Origin: Paramecium octaurelia
Taxonomy: Eukaryota; Ciliophora; Oligohymenophorea; Peniculida; Parameciidae
Length of the DNA: 64,000 bases
Assembly: GCA_905182995.1 (NCBI GenBank)
Contig: CAJJDP010000042.1
Coordinates: 178,417 to 242,416, forward strand
Direction of reading: 5' to 3'
Program-made: the position numbers and the translations under genes
The notes under the pieces: generated by a model
The model's input: only the letters and a program-made list of their open reading frames with translations
Database searches by the model: none
Told to the model about the DNA's origin: nothing
In this document: piece by piece, positions 26,424-40,016 of the stretch
Layout of the letters: each line of letters starts with the position of its first letter
How positions within the stretch are numbered: the stretch's first letter is position 1

Positions 26424-27641
26424 TCATCTTAATCTCCTTACATATCTGGTTTTACGATCCTCCTACTTTTAGACATTTCTTAAAGCATTCTAATCAAGAA
26501 GTTCAATTGAAGGACCCCATTCAAATTGATGGTCATATTCTAATTCACACCTAACCCAATTCTTAAAATTGATTTAATTAGAAAACATGACATTTTTGAA
26601 TTGATTGAAATTGGCATTGCTTTCAATCAAAGTTCTAGTACTTTTCTTTAAATTACTAAAGTCTTCGCCAGTTTTGGGTTCCATTTGTCTTTGTAAAGAT
26701 GAGATCGATTCTCTTAGAGCATGTGCTATTCTAGGTTCATATTATTCAGGCATTCCCATTTCTTTGGCTGTCAATTCTGCTAATGCTTCTGGTGAATTCA
26801 TAGTATTGTTCATATCCCATTCCAACTAATCATTGAAATGAATGTTTTCAACTCTTAGATCTACATGCAGATTCTTTAACATTTCATTTTTTGTTGGGTA
26901 GTAGCATTTATAATTTTAAACTTGTTTCTTGATTTGTGTACAGATTTCCTATTCAATAACTGAAGGTAATTGATTCTCTTCTGTGATTATTCTAGCAAAT
27001 GTTTCTGGAATCATATGAGATTCATTTAGATTCCAACAAAAAGTTTAGTATATTTTTTTGCCATCTAATTCAAAATCAATAGTGATTGGAACTAGTTATT
27101 GATGTTTTGGTGGTTCAATGGGAATGTCTTAAGCCTTAATAAGTTATATGTGATTGTATTACAGATTGATTTAATGCTTATTGTAATGAAATATTGGGAT
27201 TGTTTTTCAATTGCTCCTGAGTCTTCCGCAAAATAATTTCTTGTCTTTATTATTTGATGGAATTCTGATATTGATTTCTAAGGATATGGAATTTAGAAAT
27301 GGGCAAAACAGGCCTGACAGTATGATGGGACACTAATATTTGGTATTTATATGATAAGTACTGAATTGAGAGGCTCTGCTATCCGGGAGTCGGAATTAGC
27401 CAGTGCCCATTCCTTAGCCTTTATTGGCATGGAAGGTGGCTATCCATCTTTCCAATAACTCTTCGATTCTTGTACTCTGGGAATTGGAAATGTCCTGTTT
27501 TCTTGGTTTGTTTTTGTTCTACATCCAGAGGGAGAGAGTACTGTGATGGATGCCTATTTCTCTTGCCAAATCGACTTATTTAATATTGTGTTTTTGGAGT
27601 ATTTCTTGTATTCTCGATTTGAGATCTTTTTGTATTTACAT
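26424..27641 (-). CDS. SNF5: SNF5/SMARCB1/INI1 subunit of a SWI/SNF-type remodeller, 386 aa
   Basis: Three exons, introns 27333-27361 and 27135-27162; 1,161 coding nt. The C-terminal half is a SNF5 domain with its two repeats: VPITIDFELDGKKIYQTFCW...IPETFARIITEENQLP, and then VDLRVENIHFNDQLEWDMNN...SPEALAELTAKEMGMP. It ends in EDRKTRYVRRLR, which matches the RNTRRMRRL segment of animal proteins. The N-terminus (residues ~5-60, QVDLAREIGIHHSTLSLWMQ) looks like a helix-turn-helix DNA-binding unit. It acts in the nucleus in chromatin remodelling (family knowledge). Its start codon lies 6 bp from that of the divergent kinesin-13 gene. Confidence 0.92.
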
Positions 27642-27647
27642 TAATTA
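27642..27647. promoter_or_regulatory. six-base divergent intergenic spacer between SNF5 and kinesin-13 starts
   Basis: The SNF5 ATG (27641-27639, minus strand) and the kinesin-13 ATG (27648, plus strand) are separated by only 6 bp. Each gene's core promoter must therefore lie inside the other gene's 5' end, or one of the start codons is mis-assigned. No motif is recognisable. Confidence 0.4.
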
Positions 27648-30113
<2,466 letters not shown>

Positions 30114-30136
30114 TAACTAATCATAATGTTAACTCT

Positions 30137-31239
30137 ATGTCATATGATCCTCCTGTCATCCCAAACCCTTCATAAATGCTTCACGAGTCTTAGTTCGTCA
30201 ACATTTCTCAAAAACATCTTTTTCTCCCCAACAGTCCTTTTGATATCAATAATCAATCTGAAAAAGTCTATTCTCAAATAGCTTTTGAACCTCAACAACT
30301 AGAGATGATGTTCGACATTCTACCATCTTAAAAGGCAGTTTCTCAATAATTCAATAAGAAACCATCAAAAATTTCAAATCTCAAATAACCCACTTCTTCT
30401 GCAATCTTACTATCAAAAAGGTATTTCATTATTTTAGTTATTTGTAGATCTATTCACCATAAATTACAATCAACAATGTCAAATTATCAATTTTAAAAAG
30501 AACCTCTCAAATCTTAGAAAGGTACTTTAAATCAATATTTTATCAGTAGGACTAAGACACCTGTCAATAAAAGTTAAAGAGATAGTTTTTGAATTCAAGT
30601 TAACATCTTACAAGGACGTGGCAGAAAGACTTATAAAAGAATAGATTTAATACTAAGATAGAATTTCAGATTATGTTAATGTAAATATAATTAAATATTA
30701 CAAAGTCAAAAGATGAGTAGAATATTAAAAGAAGAGTTTATGATGCCATTAATGTTATGATAGCCTCAAGAGTTTTAAAAAAAGATGGCAAAACGGTTAA
30801 AGCTAATTTTGACAATTCAGGTTATGCTAAGAATCTATTGCAGCTAAAATCTCTCCATGAAGAACAACTCGTAAATCCTCTATAATATTATTAGAATAAA
30901 AAGTAAAAAATTTTAGAAATGAAAAAAAAATAGTTGGCTGATATAGTTTGGAAGGTTAAAGCTGCTAATTTACTAATTGAAAGGAATAAATCCCTAGAAC
31001 TTAATAATTAATAATAATTGTTCTATTTTCCAATTTTGACATTCACTTAAGATGCCAAACATCCAAAATTTATTAAAGATAAAAATTTATTAAAAATTTT
31101 AATGAAATCAAAGACAAATTTTACAGCTGATCTAGATATTATAAAATATTTATTTATGTAAATTTGTATAATCAACTATTTTAGAGAAAAAATAGACTCA
31201 AAGTACTTGTTGGATGAATGTTAAAATTTATATATATGA
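30137..31239 (+). CDS. TFDP-like: DP-type transcription factor (E2F dimerisation partner), 341 aa
   Basis: Four exons with introns 30421-30447, 30522-30546 and 30681-30705; 1,026 coding nt. The DNA-binding winged helix is recognisable: VGLRHLSIKVKEIVFEFKLT, then SYKDVAERLIKEQ, then DEQNIKRRVYDAINVMIASR, the RRVYDxxNV motif of E2F/DP. The following helix (NKKQKILEMKKKQLADIVWK) corresponds to the DP dimerisation coiled coil, which supports DP rather than E2F. The ~100-residue N-terminus is Ser/Pro/Gln-rich. DP binds DNA with an E2F partner to control S-phase genes (family knowledge). An upstream ATG at 30126 is out of frame, so I use 30137. Confidence 0.85.
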
Positions 31240-31549
31240 TTTAATCTAATATTCAATACAATTTTATTCATTTTCCATATCTATTATTAGAGGATCATTT
31301 TTACACTATTTTATCAAATAAACTTTAATTTCCCCTGGTTTTAATAAAATTCCCCTGTTGTTATTTGATTAAACATCAATTAAAGTTATTTATAATAGAA
31401 GGGATACGTAATTTTAATTTGAATTTCCTTAATAAACCATTCAAAAAATTCAACATATAGCCTAGATAATGACTGAAGTTATTTTTTGAAGTTTATAGAC
31501 AGATTAATTAACTTAAACTTTTAGACGATTTGTTTTCATAAAAATTATT
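31240..31549. other. intergenic region
   Basis: About 310 bp of AT-rich sequence between two genes in the same direction. No coding-like frame or RNA gene seen. Confidence 0.5.
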
Positions 31550-32065
31550 ATGCATAATTAATTAATTGAAAGAAATGCTATTGAATCTCTTTTGAATGTT
31601 TGTTACGACGAATAACCTTAATATGATAATGATTATGAATAAGAAATTAGATCAATGTTAAAGCGAACTATCCCTGTTAAACAAAGAAAAGAGGATAATG
31701 AAATCGCATCTCGGTAAAACACTATAAGCTTTCGTACTCCGTTAAGATATTAAAATGAGTTTAGATTGAAAACCGAAACAAGATCTCAGTATAAACAACA
31801 GAAAACTCAAAGAATTCCAAAACAGATTCCATAAATAACATTGAAATAATCAGTAAAACCTCAAGCCAAGTCATTTCGTGATATTTATCATAAAAATTAA
31901 GTTCCTTTGAAGGCTTCGATTGTGTCCTTATAAAATTCCACTGGATTCAGCTTTCTCAACACCTCTGAATATTAAAACCCTGTATTGGTATTTTAAAAAA
32001 AGTCTTTATATCTACCGAGATTTGTCTTAAGATTAAAGTAACAACAATTATTTAATTAAAAGTGA
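31550..32065 (+). CDS. small basic protein of unknown function, 171 aa
   Basis: Intronless frame of 172 codons, MHNQLIERNAIESLLNVCYD, then a basic Gln/Arg/Lys-rich middle (FRLKTETRSQYKQQKTQRIP) and a Ser/Asn-rich end. No domain, signal peptide or membrane segment recognised. The TGA-free length and many in-frame TAA codons between Lys/Arg codons support coding. It converges with the coiled-coil gene that ends 28 bp downstream. Confidence 0.65.
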
Positions 32066-32093
32066 ATTATATATAATATTTTATATACATTAT

Positions 32094-33750
32094 TCACCAA
32101 TTATTTTTGCATCTATCCATAATAATTGAATTTAATCTCTGGTTGTCCTGCATTAAAGTTTGAACCTTCTTTTCCAATTCTTGGGCATAACCTGCGCAAC
32201 CTTCTAAGCCTAATATCTTGTTTCTAGCTAAATCAAGTTCTTGATTTCTTTGAGTGAACATATTTTTTAATTTCTCAAGTTCGCTACATGTATTCCTAAG
32301 TTGTCCTTCTAAAACAATGACAGTCTTTTAAGTGATTTGTTTTTCATTCAGTTATTCCCTTAATTGATCATTCTCAATATTTAATTAACTAATTTTTGTA
32401 GTGTATTATTCTATTGATGCTTATAAGTCATTAATTTATGAACTTAATTACCAAATATGATTTTCTAATTGTACTTTTTCAGTGGAAAATTTCATTTAAA
32501 CTTGGGTTTCCACTTAAATTCTCAATTAATCATATTACTATTTAGCAATTTTATCGAGTTCATCAGTTAATAAGCTAATTTTCTTTAAGTAATTTTCTTT
32601 TTCTTATGCCCATAATTTTGAGGCTTCTCTTAATAATGATAGCTATATTTAATGTAAATTATTTTACTTCTTACAGTTGTTCTTTGTCTTTTTCTTGCTC
32701 TCCTTTCTTCTTTTCTATCTAATATTTCAATTATGCAATTTCCTCCTATTTCCTATTATTGTCTTCTCTTATAAATTCAGTCTGTTAAAGCTCTTTTTTT
32801 AATTGATCTATTTTTTGTTATTAAAATCTAACAATTCTCTAATTTTCTAATTGTATTTCTTCTAATGAATTGGTCATCTTCTCTAAATCTTATTACAAAA
32901 TTGAATTGTCCTCTTCAATTGATTCTATTTAATGCAATTTTTCCTGATATTTGCCTAGTTACTTTGTTTTGTCATTCAATAAATTTTATAATTTTAAAAC
33001 ATGTTCAGTTTGCAATCTCAACTTAGTTTCCAAATCTTATTATATTTCAAGTTGAGAATTCTTATCTTTTTATAATTAGATCACCTAAGATCTTAAATTT
33101 CTGAGTTCATCATTTTGAGAATGATTGGATTTACTTTAAGCCTCCAATAAAGTGTTTTTGACTTCCAAAGCCTAGTTTTTTTCTAAATATTCAGATGTTT
33201 TTAAAATTTACTATTATAATTATTACTTTAATGAAGAGAGTTCTGAACAATTTGAATTAGTGTTTTATTCGTGCAACTGTAATGAATTTTCTAGTTCTTT
33301 GACCTTTAAGATCAATTAGCTTTTCTCTTTACGGAGACTGTCTAATTGAGTTTTGATTAGGATTTTCTCTTATTGAACATCCATATGGTTGGATGATTAT
33401 TAAAATTAAATGTTGTACTTCTCTTGTCTTTCTTATTCTAATTGTTTTTGAGTTTCTTCAAAGACAGCAGTCAATTATTCAATCTAGGTTTAATATTGTT
33501 CACATTTCCTTTGTTGTGTTTTATTTAAGGATTCGTATTGTTATAATTGCGTTTTCAATTATTAGTTTTCAGTTTGTAGAGTTTATTGTTTGATTTCCAA
33601 TAATCGATACTTATTTGAATTCTAATTTTTCGGATCTTGATTAAGTTTGGATAAATTTTCAATTTCTACTTCTTTTTCTAATAATTATTTTTATAATTGA
33701 ACAATTCTTGAATCTACGAATTAGTCAATGTCATTTGAGTTTAATTTCAT
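32094..33750 (-). CDS. coiled-coil protein, 543 aa
   Basis: Two exons; one 25-nt intron at 32643-32667. The frame of 544 codons is almost entirely heptad-like and Gln/Leu/Lys/Glu-rich (LEKEVEIENLSKL, RLLEIKQQTLQTE, KKISLLTDELDKIAKQ). The last ~40 residues contain LGLEGCAGYAQELEKKVQTL. No other domain. Structural or basal-body function is a guess from composition only. Its start faces a gene on the plus strand 280 bp away. Confidence 0.85.
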
Positions 33751-34030
33751 GGTTTTCCTACCATTTTAATTCTAAGTAAGACTAGTATTATTATTTTCTT
33801 TATTCATTCCGTTAAAAAATATAATAAAATTAATAATGCTAAATTCATATGATACTCCAGATTTTCGAGAAACCATAGAATATAAAGGTAATTTGGCATT
33901 CAAACCGATTAAATATGATCTGAAACTATTTGATTCTATTGAAACTCTTATATGTCCAGAATTGTAAATCACCACAAGATGTTAACAAATATTCTTATTC
34001 ATGTAAATGATGTATTTTTTTGTTATACAC

Positions 34031-34969
34031 ATGGCTTATTTGATAATACCTAGAGCATTGATAATTGAAAGTCCCTTAATCTATGTATTTTCATGGAGGT
34101 AATTGATCAATAAATATAGTATCCTTGTAGTTGAGTCGTTTTAGATAAATTTGTCACCAAATACATCCAAGCGATTTCCTATAAATATATTGCTATTTAC
34201 TTTTGGGAGTTTCGGAAGAATATTTGTCTACCTATTCATTAGCGAATATTTTGACATATCAAAGTTCTTGTTACTCAACTTAATGAGCATTTCCTTAATT
34301 ATTTACATTCGATTTAAAGTATTGCAGCAGGCATACCACACGTACATGGAAATTAATCAAATGAAGAATCCGTTCTAATTGAATGAAGAGTTCATGAATG
34401 AACCATAAGTAGATAAGGATTGGGATTTATTGATGAGTAGACAGGAGGAGGATCTCAAGTAGTTGGAGAATGAGAGTTAGGAATAAGAGGAAGAGGCGAG
34501 TGAAAATAGTTCAGAGAAGGAACAAGAGTAAGTTAAATCTAAGGGACAGAAGAGTGAAATCACAAATAAAAATTAACCCATTCTTAATGAGTTGAAATAG
34601 GAGGATTAACTTAAAAATAGCAATGTCATTGGCATTAACAATATATTGGATTTTAAAGTATTCTATTATAATTATATGATTGCAATTATTGTGCCTTGTT
34701 TTATGTGGGCATTCTTTTATTTCCCCATCAAGTAATTGGTTTCAGTGCTCATCTTCAATATACTTTATCTCACATTTATTTGGATTCATTGCAAGACTTA
34801 CAATTCAGAGAGAAGGATTTTTGTGTTAATTTACAATATGGAAAACGCTTATTTACTCCTGACTGCCTATTTTGACTCAGACTTTTTGTGTCCATGGTGG
34901 ATGGTGTATGAGTTGATCAAAATGGGAGATAAGAATTATTAGAAGAAAATGAGATTGTCCTAATATTGA
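34031..34969 (+). CDS. multi-pass membrane protein of unknown family, 312 aa
   Basis: Intronless frame of 313 codons. About four hydrophobic segments: INILLFTFGSFGRIFVYLFI and LLLNLMSISLIIYIRF in the first third, then YYNYMIAIIVPCFMWAFFYF and SVLIFNILYLTFIWIHC in the last third. A ~110-residue hydrophilic, acidic, Glu/Gln/Ser-rich loop (ESQEQEEEASENSSEKEQEQ) separates the pairs. No signal peptide-like start. No family recognised. Confidence 0.75.
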
Positions 34970-35065
34970 TTAAATGTTCGCTATTTATGCCTTATATAGT
35001 TATATGTGTGCAAAATTAAAGATAAACACCTATATCTAATTATTTAAGATATATTTATATGAATA

Positions 35066-35939
35066 TCAGTTATTTTCTAATTAATAGGAATATGATAATA
35101 CTAGAGACTTCGCCATTTATTCCTAATTTTTATACACTCCAGGCATTAATATAATACATTCTTCTTTGTTCTTGATGAATCCGTCAATAGGATCATTCTT
35201 ACATTAATTAAACTATTGTCTTTGTCCAATCGATTGAATATCAAACTAAAGATTTGGATCACTTATGTAACAATTGAACATTATTTCTGACAATTTGTCT
35301 ATCAATATTAAATTGAGTAATTACTTAAAAAAGATTCAATGATATCGCCATTGTTTAACTTTAGACTCTTTTGTAATTCTATTGTCACACTGCCTAAATT
35401 CAGCATGCATTTTTCATAGATTTATTTGTAATTACTTTGAAATGATTTTCTCAATACATTGATGATTGGTCCGTCAATTGTAGTTAAACAACCAACCTTC
35501 AATATATTAAAAAAATTACATCTTTAATATTTTTGAATAGGGGTGTAAAATAGTCATTAATTATTTTATCTATTCGATACATGGCAGTTTAGAAAAAATA
35601 GATAATCCCCTTCATGTTTAATTCCTGACTCAGAACATCAAAAAAAATATCAAAACATTCACATTTGTAAAATTCTGCTATGGAATTACTTAATTCATTT
35701 GCCATGGGAAATGTGATACTTGTATTTGCAAATCCAGAGACCATGCATCTAAGATTTGATTGCATCTGTAGTATTTCTTATTGTAGATTTTGATTCTCCT
35801 TGCTTAATATCTCCTTTTCTTTCTTGGTGACTTGCAATTTATTCATCAAGATCTTAATTTTGCCTCTTAATTCATCTTGAGTCCCTTCCAAATAGTCATT
35901 AGGTTTTGAGAAATTTTCTTTGACATAATTATTCTTCAT
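35066..35939 (-). CDS. protein of unknown function with short N-terminal coiled coil, 274 aa
   Basis: Three exons, introns 35497-35519 (23 nt, ends AAG) and 35299-35324 (26 nt); 825 coding nt. Residues ~15-60 form a coiled coil (LRGKIKILMNKLQVTKKEKE). The rest is a mixed globular sequence (GIIYFFQTAMYRIDKIINDY, then NVLRKSFQSNYKQIYEKCML). No known motif. The ATG lies 68 bp from the divergent HSPA12-like gene, so they may share a promoter. Confidence 0.75.
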
Positions 35940-36007
35940 ATTTAAATTATGCTGTTAAAAAGTATTTTTTATATTTTAAATTTAAATAAACAAAGCAGTT
36001 AATAATA

Positions 36008-37827
36008 ATGGCCTTATTAAAGGATGATACAGCATTCACACATGTAATTGCAATAGATTTTGGAACAGGAGCATCAGGGTATTAATTAAATTAATTTAGA
36101 TTCGGATTAGCTCCAAAAGTATTAGACAAGGAAGGAAAACCAAGAATTGAAGTATTTAACCCTTGCGATGATTCAGATGACTAAAAAACACCCACAGCCA
36201 TTCTGTTTGATAACAATGGTTAATTTATTGAATTTGGATCACAAGCTCTTTAAAAATACGCCAGCATATTAGATGATGGGGATTCAGCCTATCTATTTTA
36301 AAATGTAGTTTAACATCTAAAATTATTAGTATAAAATGCATCTATACCATATGCACAATAATGCAAGATCACTTGACAACAGAGAGTTGCCCTTGATGCT
36401 ATTGATTAAGGAGACTCTCAAATACATAAGCAATAAAGCAATATCAAAATTAAAGGAACAGGTGGGGAAAGTGATATCAACTAAAATTAGATGGGTGTTA
36501 ACAGTTCCTGCATTATGGAGTGAAGAACATAAATAATTTATGAGAAAAGCAGCTGTAGAAGCAGGAATCGTAGAAAATCTTAACTCTCCTAATTTATTAT
36601 TGTGTTTAGAACCTGAAGGAGCATCAATTCAATGTAGAGAAGATGCTGAACAAACATTAAAAGAATAGATGGCAAAGAGTTCAGTAGTTATGGTACTTGA
36701 TTGTGGAGGTGGAACAGTAGATATTACAGTTCATAAACTATTATGTGAACCTAATGAGAAATTCTTATGTAATGAATTGATTCCGTCTTCAGGAGGATGT
36801 GAATGGGGTTCAAAATATGTGGATCTATACTTTGAAGAATTTTTAAAGGAATTTCTTGGCGAGAAACTATTTAGATGTTATTAGTAGAATGCAATAGCTA
36901 GATTGGATATATTGAGAGATTTTGAAATTCTAAAAAGGAAATTTAAAGGGAATAAGGATGAAAGATGCATGATTAAATTCTCGTATTTGGGTGAAGAATT
37001 GAATACTGCCAAATTAACACAGTTAGTTAAAGAACATAATTCAAAACATGCTGCTGAATACTAGATTAAGTTGAAGGGTCTTTCTAATGTAGAAATACCA
37101 TCAGCTTTAATGGCATCTTTCTTCTAGACTCTCTTTGAAAACATCAAAAATAAAGTTGCACAACTCTTACAATAAGTTGAACAGAAAAAGGAGAAAGTGA
37201 ATTTCATTTTTATGGTAGGAGGATTCAGCGAATCTCCATTTTTGAAATCAGAAATCATTAAAAGATTTGAGAATAATGCAATTCAAATTTTGGTTCCCAG
37301 ACGCCCTTAGGTTTCTGTTATTAGGGGGGCATGTCTATTTGGATTGAGTCCAAGATCTATTACAAGTCGAATAGCCAAAAAGACTTATGGAATCAATACA
37401 TTAACAACTTTTGATGCAGAGAGACATCCTATAAAAAAGAAGGTTATTATTGAAGGAGAAGAATTTAGTGAGGATGTATTTGATGCATTTGTGAGAAAAG
37501 GAGATGCTGTTGGGTATAATATAAATATCATTCTTTAGTTGTGATGAAGTACACACTAAAATATATTGTCCCGTAAGATCAAGATAAACTATAATGAGAA
37601 TAATATTTTATGTGACTGAGAAGAGAGAAGTGGAATTTGTTGATGAACAAGGAGTACAATAATTAGGGGAATTGTGCATTGATATTGGTAAACCACTCTA
37701 ATCTGTTGAGGATAAGACTGTTAAGGTTACACTTCTATTTGGCAATACTTGTATTTATGCTACTGCTACAAATAAGGATGGGACAGAAATCAAAAACTGT
37801 GAATTCAAATTCGAATGCGGCTAATGA
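36008..37827 (+). CDS. HSPA12-like: HSPA12-type Hsp70-family ATPase, 582 aa
   Basis: Four exons; introns 36079-36099, 36305-36329 and 37514-37538; 1,749 coding nt. Hsp70/actin-fold phosphate-binding motifs: VIAIDFGTGASGFGLAPKVL at the start and MVLDCGGGTVDITVHKL near residue 210. The adenosine motif is FIFMVGGFSESPFL. The segments RWVLTVPALWSEEHKQFMRK and GCEWGSKYVD, and the C-terminal IYCPVRSRQTIMRI, match HSPA12A/B and not canonical Hsp70. The usual peptide-binding domain is absent. HSPA12 proteins are atypical cytosolic Hsp70s of poorly known role (family knowledge). Confidence 0.88.
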
Positions 37828-37911
37828 TAGTTCTTAATTAATGAATATTCTAACATTGTATTTTCATTTTCCAATTATTATTATAAAATTAGATTTTAAA
37901 TTAAATCGTTA

Positions 37912-38608
37912 ATGGATACTACTCAATTAAAAACTAAGGTTCTCTTAGATTTTACCAAGAAGAACAAATAACTATTAGATGAATGGTCAGAAAAGACTGT
38001 TTAGGCATTCTTAGAATAAAGTAGAAAATTCACAGAAGAAATGTATTCAGGAAATCTATCAATGGTTGATGATGGATACAATGATACATAGGAGTAATTA
38101 CAAATACTCGAGAATTTATTTAAGAGTATATAAATGAAATGAAAATTAGATTTTACAAAAACAAAGGGAGACATAATGCACAAATTGAGAATTTCATATT
38201 CTATTGCTAGACGATTATATATGGAAAATTTACAAAAAAGAGTGTTCAAAACATTCAGACAATAGGTGAAATACTAAATATATATTCGAAGAATGAAGTT
38301 ATTTGCAGCTAATTACTCAAAGTAAAAATGAAGAAGATTAGCTTAGATTGAGATTGCCAAAATAAGTCTTCACAAAATGGAGAAAATTGGCTCATAATGA
38401 AACAAGATAAGCAATTCTCCATTAAGTAAATAGGAAAACTGATAATGAAATAATGTAAATGTAAAAGGAATATGAACAATTAATTGCATAATTAGAGGAT
38501 GTGTTAGAGAAGAAGTTGATGGAATTGAAAGTAGAAGAAGAATAACATAAAGAATTAGTATTACGATATGATGGTATTGTTGAGAAGCGAACAGCTATTA
38601 AACACTGA
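37912..38608 (+). CDS. helical protein with Sfi1-like (centrin-binding) features, 215 aa
   Basis: Three exons, introns 38126-38149 and 38322-38346; 648 coding nt. The middle carries two repeats of the type aromatic-aromatic-basic followed by a helix (KRVFKTFRQQVKYQIYIRRM, then KQVFTKWRKLAHNETRQ), reminiscent of Sfi1 centrin-binding repeats. The C-terminus is a charged coiled coil (EQLIAQLEDVLEKKLMELK). A basal-body or cytoskeletal place is possible but not shown. Confidence 0.7.
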
Positions 38609-38697
38609 TAATTACATTTTTATTAACATCTTATTAAATTAAAAAAAGAGGGGATACAATGTTTAAACTGCACTTATAAATATGTAAATCATCATTA

Positions 38698-39975
38698 TCA
38701 TTTCTATTTATGATGGTGACACCATTCACACCAACATTATTTAGTTTATTCTCTTAATTATTTTCTTCTATTATTTATCTCTTGTAGATGCTCCTTTTGC
38801 AAGAATTCTAATTCTTTTCTTGTTTATGGAGACACTGATGGAGTTCCCTGCCATCCAAAAGATTTCAATAGATTTTTCTCACTATTTGAAGGTGAAATTG
38901 ATCTTCTTGAGGATTCCTGCATATAGTTTGTACGAACTGACCCATCAGAACTTAATTATTGTTCCTTTCTCTTCTTTTTCTTGAGTTGTCTCTTCATTCT
39001 TTGTTTATTTTTCTATTCATCTTCGTTCTTTAAAAACTATTCCAACTCTTCCAATTGACTTTAGTATTCCCCCTTCATCTTATGATAATTTTCCAATCTC
39101 TATTTAAATATTTAGCCTATTTACTAATAGAAAGTGTATTTAATGATTTCCATAGTCTACCTTTCTCTATAGAGAGTTGTTAGTTTCTCCTTAATTAGAA
39201 GTCCAAAACATATCAACAACTCCTCTTAAGCGTCTTCTTTTGTTGAAGCATGCTAGTAAAATGGTTGAATTTGTGCCTTATTCAATAATGCATTTAATAA
39301 GATTGCCTAAGAATTAGGAGGTATTTATACATCATATGGAATTTGAATTTCGCATTTCTAGTGATCGTATTTAATAAAACAAATAATACTGCATGCACAA
39401 TCAGGTTATGGGATTTATAATTTAAAATGCTTTAAAGCCGCCTAAATATTTTCTTTGCAAGATGGACAGAATTTTTTGGTTTTCAAGTAATTCTAAACCC
39501 AATTAATTTGTGATTACTTATAAATGATAATCAAATTCCCTATCTTAGATAATACAATTTTCATTTTGTTCCACAATGTCATTACAAATGTAATGAACAT
39601 GTTCCTAGATGTTGATTTCTGGGACTTGTTTCAAAGAATGTAATTGACATCTTTTCTTATTGTTTTGTGGAGTTGTCTTTTTAAAAATGCTAGATATTGT
39701 AGATTTGATTAATTCTCCATAACTCTCGAGTTGTGCAAGAGTCTTGGATATCTTTTAAGAATTGATCACGTCTTCATTGATGGCAATTTCTTGGTTTATG
39801 GTAATGTATTTGTCTTTTCGGTTGAGGGTAATAAAATCTTTCAGGGCTGAAATGCAGCCAGAACATTCTAAATGGATTTACTCAAGGAATTCTGATTTTG
39901 ATATCTACAGACATTCTCGTATTTCTTGCTTTGATAATTTGTAGGATTCCTTGGGTTAATCATTTTAAATACCAT
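38698..39975 (-). CDS. GGNBP2: GGNBP2 (gametogenetin-binding protein 2 / ZNF403) homolog, 409 aa
   Basis: Three exons; the first is only the ATG (39973-39975), followed at once by a 23-nt intron (39950-39972, ends AAG); the second intron is 39493-39517. Family marks: a Cys pair in HLECSGCISALKDFITL; NNKKRCQLHSLK, which equals the KKRCQLHSL block of animal GGNBP2; NYLKTKKFCPSCKENIQAAL, parallel to YLRKHRFCTDCKNKVL; and DAQEELLICFGLLIKEKLTT, parallel to AQEEVLTCLGIHLYERL. A highly basic stretch (KRQLKKKKRKEQQ) and a final Cys/His cluster (CWCEWCHHHK) follow. Animal GGNBP2 is a conserved protein of unclear molecular function linked to germ cells (family knowledge). Its start is 41 bp from the divergent CSE1 gene. 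Confidence 0.88.
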
Positions 39976-40016
39976 GGACTATAAGTGCTTATAGAAAATA
40001 TTTTAAATTAAAATTT
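39976..40016. promoter_or_regulatory. 41-bp divergent spacer between GGNBP2-like and CSE1 genes
   Basis: Very short AT-rich spacer between two opposite start codons. It must hold or overlap the transcription starts of both genes. No motif is recognisable. Confidence 0.4.

Noticed and set aside
33772-33975. Reverse ORF of 67 codons between two divergent genes
   Set aside because: Short, starts from a non-ATG-like context and has no coding character; expected by chance.
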